Source of the DNA: Bacteroidota bacterium
GTDB lineage: Bacteria; Bacteroidota; Bacteroidia; Bacteroidales; B18-G4
Assembly: GCA_003648575.1 (NCBI GenBank)
Contig: QMPN01000115.1
Location: 1 to 9,029 of the forward strand
Direction: 5' to 3'
DNA length: 9,029 nucleotides
Shown: positions 6,060 to 9,029 of the stretch, piece after piece
Position numbering within the stretch: position 1 is the first letter of the stretch
How the letters are laid out: each line of letters starts with the position of its first letter
Translations under genes and position numbers: made by a program
The notes under the pieces: model-generated
The model's database searches: none
Told to the model about the DNA's origin: nothing
Seen by the model: the letters and a program-made list of their open reading frames with translations, nothing else

Positions 6060-7253
6060 ATGAACGAGCTGAAAGACAGCATACGATCACTTGCTTCGGC
6101 ATACCTTCAGGAGGTGACCGACATTCGCCGCCATCTGCACAAGCACCCTGAACTTTCTTTTCAGGAATTTAAAACCGCAACCTTCATTGCTGCGAAGCTT
6201 GACGATTATGGAATCGCATACCAGGACAAGGTAGCTAAAACCGGTATCGTTGCACTGATAAAGGGTAAAAACCCCGATAGCAGGGTTGTCGCGCTGCGTG
6301 CCGATATGGATGCCCTGCCCATATCTGAGAAGAATGATGTACCCTATTGCTCAGAAAATGAAGGGGTGATGCATGCCTGCGGACACGATGCTCATATGGC
6401 ATGCCTGCTGGGTGCAGCACGTATACTGAAAGAGCTGAGCAATGAGTTTAGCGGAACGGTCAAACTGATCTTTCAGCCCAGCGAAGAGTATTATCCGGGC
6501 GGAGCCAAAGTGATGATAGAAGAAGGAGTACTCGAGAATCCAAAGCCGGATGCCATCTTCGGGCAGCATGTCTTTCCGGAACTGGATGCAGGAAAGATCG
6601 GCATGCGACCGGGAAAATATATGGCATCCACCGATGAAGTGCATATTACCATAAAGGGCAAAGGCGGGCACGCCGCTATTCCCGACAAGGTAGTCGACCC
6701 CATACTGATCGCTTCCCATATCGTGGTGGCCCTGCAGCAGATCGTTAGCAGGAAATCATCTCCCATTATGCCCACTGTACTATCTTTTGGACGCTTTATC
6801 GGTGATGGTAAAACCAACATCATTCCTGATGAGGTACAAATGGACGGGATCATCCGAACTTTCGATGAGAGCTGGCGTGCAAGCATCAAGGAGGAGATCA
6901 TCCAGATCGCATGCGGGATGGCTGAAAGCATGGGTGCCGGCTGTGAGGTTAATATCGAGCAAGGATACCCGGCAGTGGTTAATGATGATATGCTTACCAG
7001 GCGTGCACAGGGCTTTGCGGCCGAGTACCTTGGTGAGGGTAAGGTGGAAGAGCTCGACATGCGCATGACAGCAGAAGACTTTTCTTATTTTGCACAAAAG
7101 GTGCCGGGATGCTTTTATCGTCTCGGAACCAGAAATGAACAAGAGGGGATCACCTCAAACCTGCATGCGGCAACATTCAATATCGACGAGTCGAGCCTGG
7201 AAAACGGGATGGGCATCCTGGCATGGATGGCTGTTTCTGAACTGAATCATTGA
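6060..7253 (+). CDS. M20 family amidohydrolase (N-acyl amino acid / hippurate hydrolase type)
   Basis: A 397-residue di-metal hydrolase of the M20D group, which removes acyl groups from amino acids (hippurate, N-acetyl amino acids, IAA conjugates). Domains: catalytic residues about 1-185 and 300-397, with the lid/dimerisation domain about 190-300 between them. Probable metal ligands by comparison with plant ILL2 are Cys107 and His109 (MHACGHDAHM), Glu143 (PSEEYYPGGA, with Glu142 as probable base), His170 (GQHVFPELDAGKIG) and His369 (NLHAATF). Other family motifs are ALRADMDALPI (78-88), GKGGHAAIPDKVVDP (200-214), NIIPDEV (253-259) and MTAEDFSYF (336-344). There is no signal peptide, so it is cytoplasmic. 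The start is 19 nt after fumC, and the gene ends 2 nt before the mtnA ATG, so coupling with mtnA is likely. The exact substrate cannot be told. Confidence 0.92.
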   Translation: MNELKDSIRSLASAYLQEVTDIRRHLHKHPELSFQEFKTATFIAAKLDDYGIAYQDKVAKTGIVALIKGKNPDSRVVALRADMDALPISEKNDVPYCSENEGVMHACGHDAHMACLLGAARILKELSNEFSGTVKLIFQPSEEYYPGGAKVMIEEGVLENPKPDAIFGQHVFPELDAGKIGMRPGKYMASTDEVHITIKGKGGHAAIPDKVVDPILIASHIVVALQQIVSRKSSPIMPTVLSFGRFIGDGKTNIIPDEVQMDGIIRTFDESWRASIKEEIIQIACGMAESMGAGCEVNIEQGYPAVVNDDMLTRRAQGFAAEYLGEGKVEELDMRMTAEDFSYFAQKVPGCFYRLGTRNEQEGITSNLHAATFNIDESSLENGMGILAWMAVSELNH

Positions 7254-7255
7254 TT

Positions 7256-8314
7256 ATGCTGGTAAACGGAAAAGAATACCGTACAGTCTGGATGGAAGGC
7301 GGCACTGTCTTCATGATCGACCAGAATGAATTGCCTTTTTCTTTTAAGGTCATAGAGCTGCCTACCTATGAAGAAAGCTGCCATGCAATCCGCAACATGA
7401 CTGTGCGGGGAGCAGGAGCCATAGGGGCCACCGCAGCCTTTGCCATGGCCCAGGCCATCCTGCAGGCACCGAAGAAAGGAAGGGATGAATATGTTGGCAA
7501 TGCACGTTACGAGATAGAAGCCACACGCCCCACGGCACGCAACCTATTCTATGCTACAGAACGGGTGTTCAATGCATGGAATGGCTCCGCCGAAAAGGCC
7601 GTGATCGAAGCCCAGGATGTCGCCGATGAAGATGCGCGCGATTCGCGAAGCATTGGTAAGCATGGTAATGAACTGATCCGGCAGAATGACAGGATCGCCA
7701 CACATTGCAATGCCGGCTGGCTGGCTTTTGTGGATTATGGCACAGCACTTTCACCCATTTACAATGCGCACCGATCGGGCAAAGACATTTTTGTTTATGT
7801 GGATGAGACCCGTCCGCGAGGACAGGGTGCCAGGCTCACTGCCTGGGAACTCTACCAGGCCGGCATCCCTCACCTGATCATCCCCGATAATGCAACAGCC
7901 TCATTAATGGGACAGGGAAAGATAAATCTCATGATCGTGGGAGCTGACAGGATCGCCGCCAATGGTGATGTTGCCAATAAAATAGGTACCCTGGAGAAGG
8001 CCATTGCTGCCAGGTATTACGGTGTACCTTTTTATGTTGCTGCGCCTTTATCTACGATCGATATTGCATGCTCATCAGGTGAAGATATTCTCATAGAAGA
8101 ACGTGACGAGAATGAAGTTCTTTACCAGACAGGCATCGACAGGGAAGGCAATGCCAGCGAGATCCTTGTTTGCTCACCCGGATCACATGCCCTCAACCCG
8201 GCATTCGACGTCACGCCGGCGAGCCTGATCAGTGGAATCATCACCGAAAAGGGCATCATTGATGCCAATGAAGAGAGCATAGCAAGATCGACAAGGCCAT
8301 CGATGAAACGATAA
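7256..8314 (+). CDS. mtnA: S-methyl-5-thioribose-1-phosphate isomerase family protein (MtnA-like)
   Basis: A 352-residue member of the MtnA/eIF2B-alpha-like isomerases; MtnA converts methylthioribose-1-phosphate to methylthioribulose-1-phosphate in methionine salvage. Motifs (numbered from the ATG at 7256): NMTVRGAGAIGATAAFAMA (47-65; the usual form is RGAPAIG), ATRPTARNLFYA (89-100), THCNAGWLAFVDYGTALSPI (149-168) with catalytic Cys151, DETRPRGQGARLTAWEL (183-199), GADRIAANGDVANKIGT (229-245) with catalytic Asp231, and FYVAAPLSTID. The HCNAGWLAFVDYG variant differs from the common HCNAGALAT form, so a related sugar-phosphate isomerase role is possible. I prefer the ATG at 7256 (2 nt after the M20 stop) over an in-frame TTG at 7250. 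The C-terminal 11 residues (from 8282) use atypical codons, and a coding-like tail continues in another frame (see 8281-8379). Confidence 0.82.
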   Translation: MLVNGKEYRTVWMEGGTVFMIDQNELPFSFKVIELPTYEESCHAIRNMTVRGAGAIGATAAFAMAQAILQAPKKGRDEYVGNARYEIEATRPTARNLFYATERVFNAWNGSAEKAVIEAQDVADEDARDSRSIGKHGNELIRQNDRIATHCNAGWLAFVDYGTALSPIYNAHRSGKDIFVYVDETRPRGQGARLTAWELYQAGIPHLIIPDNATASLMGQGKINLMIVGADRIAANGDVANKIGTLEKAIAARYYGVPFYVAAPLSTIDIACSSGEDILIEERDENEVLYQTGIDREGNASEILVCSPGSHALNPAFDVTPASLISGIITEKGIIDANEESIARSTRPSMKR

Positions 8315-8379
8315 AAGCCGTGCAGGCCGCTGTACTTATCTCTATCACTACAACAGCAGCGATCTCTGCTTCAAGCTAG
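8281..8379 (+). other. Coding-like out-of-frame tail behind mtnA (possible frameshift)
   Basis: In the frame beginning AGC at 8281, the sequence reads SKIDKAIDETIKAVQAAV and continues as LISITTTAAISASS to a TAG at 8377-8379. It has no start codon, and a TGA lies just upstream in that frame (8269-8271), so it is not a separate gene. The annotated mtnA frame over 8282-8311 instead uses AGA, TCG, AGG and CGA codons unlike the rest of the gene. One missing base near 8280-8281 would join the two into a protein of about 374 residues. This may be a real deletion or a sequencing/assembly error. Confidence 0.45.
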
Positions 8380-8383
8380 AGAC

Positions 8384-8460
8384 AGAACTCAGAAGTCAGA
8401 AGTCAGAAGTCAGAACTCAGAAGTCAGAACTCTGAACTCAGAAGTCAGAAATCTGAACTT
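8384..8460 (+). repeat. Tandem heptamer array, eleven units of about AGAAGTC / AGAACTC
   Basis: Eleven consecutive 7-nt units fill 77 nt: AGAACTC, AGAAGTC x3, AGAACTC, AGAAGTC, AGAACTC, TGAACTC, AGAAGTC, AGAAATC, TGAACTT. The right end abuts the stop codon of the convergent minus-strand gene (TTA at 8461-8463 on the plus strand). The array occupies nearly all of the space between the convergent genes. No U-tract terminator is visible for either gene here. Confidence 0.92.
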
Positions 8461-8859
8461 TTAGAAGTGTATTTTATGATAATCGAAGGTCTTGTTATCC
8501 CTGAATTTTATGATCTTTTGTGCCAGGTGGACGAAAATATCCAGCTTGTTTTCGGCTAAGAGTTTGAGTGCCGGCAGCTTGTTGTTGCAGGCTTCAGCAA
8601 ATGTGATGAGAAAATCCATGTCGTTCTTCTTGAGCCATGCGTAGGCCTTTGGATCATTGTCGATGGCTCCGTCGAGGACTGCCAGGTGTGGAAAGCGGTT
8701 TGCGATCAGCCATTTTACGGCTTCTTCACTTCCGCGGATGGCGCTTGAAAGTGCAGCCAGCTCAGGGTAACCATTTTTGAGTAACCAGTTTTGGATCTTC
8801 TCGTTGTCTTCAAAGGTTTCGCCGAAGGCCATCAGTATTTTCGGGGGGTATTGAAGCAT
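8461..8859 (-). CDS. Small protein of four 25-residue helical repeats, function unknown
   Basis: A 132-residue cytoplasmic protein with no signal peptide or membrane segment. After a short N-terminus (MLQYPPKILMAFGETFEDNE), residues about 20-119 consist of four units with an exact 25-residue period: Trp25, Trp50, Trp75 and Leu100 occupy the same column, each followed by Leu, and Asn29, Asn54, Asn79 and Asn104 and Ala40, Ala65 and Ala90 also align. Each unit reads like a helix pair (xAVKWLIANRFPHLAVLDGAI is typical), giving a small alpha-solenoid. It resembles ankyrin-type or similar scaffolds, but the unit is shorter than the 33-residue ankyrin repeat. The last 13 residues are polar and basic. 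The start at 8859 lies 12 nt after the stop of the probable radical SAM gene, so they are likely co-transcribed. Protein binding is a guess from architecture only. Confidence 0.75.
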   Translation of the reverse strand: MLQYPPKILMAFGETFEDNEKIQNWLLKNGYPELAALSSAIRGSEEAVKWLIANRFPHLAVLDGAIDNDPKAYAWLKKNDMDFLITFAEACNNKLPALKLLAENKLDIFVHLAQKIIKFRDNKTFDYHKIHF

Positions 8860-8866
8860 AGTAATT

Positions 8867-8874
8867 CAAAATTA
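8867..8874 (-). promoter_or_regulatory. Possible -7 box for the repeat-protein gene
   Basis: Read on the minus strand this is TAATTTTG, an exact TAnnTTTG match ending 7 nt before the ATG. Its first three bases are also the TAA stop codon of the upstream gene. No TTTG lies at the -33 distance, so it may be chance within an operon. Confidence 0.25.
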
Positions 8875-9029
8875 GCCAAATACTTTGGTTTTGATTCCGG
8901 TCATGTTCACCTTTTTTGCAATGGCAGATAATTCATCAAAGGATACTTTCTCGATTCCCTGTTCCGGTGTGGCCCGGTCGATGGAGTATATCATCACATA
9001 TTCGGGTTTGATCTTTTGCAGGAGTATGA
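8872..9029 (-). CDS. C-terminal end of a probable radical SAM protein (partial)
   Basis: An open frame enters from the right edge on the minus strand and ends at TAA (8874-8872), giving 51 residues: it begins ILLQKIKPEYVMIYSIDRAT, continues PEQGIEKVSFDELSAIAKKV and ends NMTGIKTKVFG. The pattern YVMIYSIDRATPEQGIEKVS followed by an EL..IA helix is what I associate with the C-terminal region of radical SAM Fe-S oxidoreductases of the COG0731-like group, where the ETP/ATP-x-x-x-x-EKVS segment follows the barrel. The CxxxCxxC cluster motif would be upstream, outside the window, so the assignment rests on this tail alone. Codon use is normal for the window, and the gene sits 12 nt upstream of the small repeat-protein gene. 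Confidence 0.6.
   Translation of the reverse strand, partial: ILLQKIKPEYVMIYSIDRATPEQGIEKVSFDELSAIAKKVNMTGIKTKVFG

Noticed and set aside
6491..7066. 191-residue minus-strand ORF antisense to the M20 hydrolase
   Set aside because: The protein is Ser/Pro/Met-rich nonsense typical of an antisense frame; the plus strand carries clear M20 motifs throughout.
7250..7252. TTG as the mtnA start
   Set aside because: It overlaps the M20 stop and adds only two residues; the ATG at 7256 is a better start with normal spacing.
8363..8382. Hairpin TCTCTGCT / AGC-T-AGAGA as a terminator for mtnA
   Set aside because: It has an 8-bp stem with a bulge, a 3-nt loop and no following T-tract; the pairing is weak and may be chance.

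Overview
The window looks like an ordinary chromosomal stretch from a member of the Bacteroidetes (Bacteroidota), probably an uncultured Bacteroidales or related lineage. The evidence is: AT-rich -7 boxes of the TAnnTTTG type just ahead of several genes; almost no Shine-Dalgarno sequences before start codons; a lipoprotein whose signal cysteine is followed by the acidic KKDDE surface-export type sequence; and protein variants typical of the phylum (zinc-less CobB-like sirtuin, short ArsC-like protein). No rRNA, tRNA, transposase, phage gene or CRISPR array was seen.

Layout: 1-213 is the start of a secreted protein on the minus strand that runs off the left edge. It diverges from a plus-strand group: sirtuin deacylase (373-1068), RecX (1072-1530) and a large surface lipoprotein (1562-2962). 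A strong rho-independent terminator follows (2991-3042) and runs directly into the promoter of prfB (release factor 2, 3065-4154), which is read through a classic +1 programmed frameshift at 3128. After prfB come short tandem repeats, then an ArsC-like thioredoxin-fold protein (4272-4613), class II fumarase fumC (4646-6040), an M20 amidohydrolase (6060-7253) and an MtnA-family isomerase (7256-8314). A second heptamer repeat array (8384-8460) separates mtnA from a convergent minus-strand pair: a small protein built of four 25-residue helical repeats (8461-8859) and, upstream of it, the tail of a probable radical SAM protein (8872 to the right edge).

The genes are mostly housekeeping (translation termination, TCA cycle, methionine salvage, recombination control, protein deacylation). 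I see no defence system, biosynthetic cluster or other new multi-gene system. The features most worth a second look are the two unrelated intergenic arrays that share a 7-nt unit length, the exact 25-residue repeat protein, the coding-like but out-of-frame tail behind mtnA, the lone strong SD placed at the prfB slip site in an SD-poor region, and -7 boxes so close to start codons that leaderless messages are possible.
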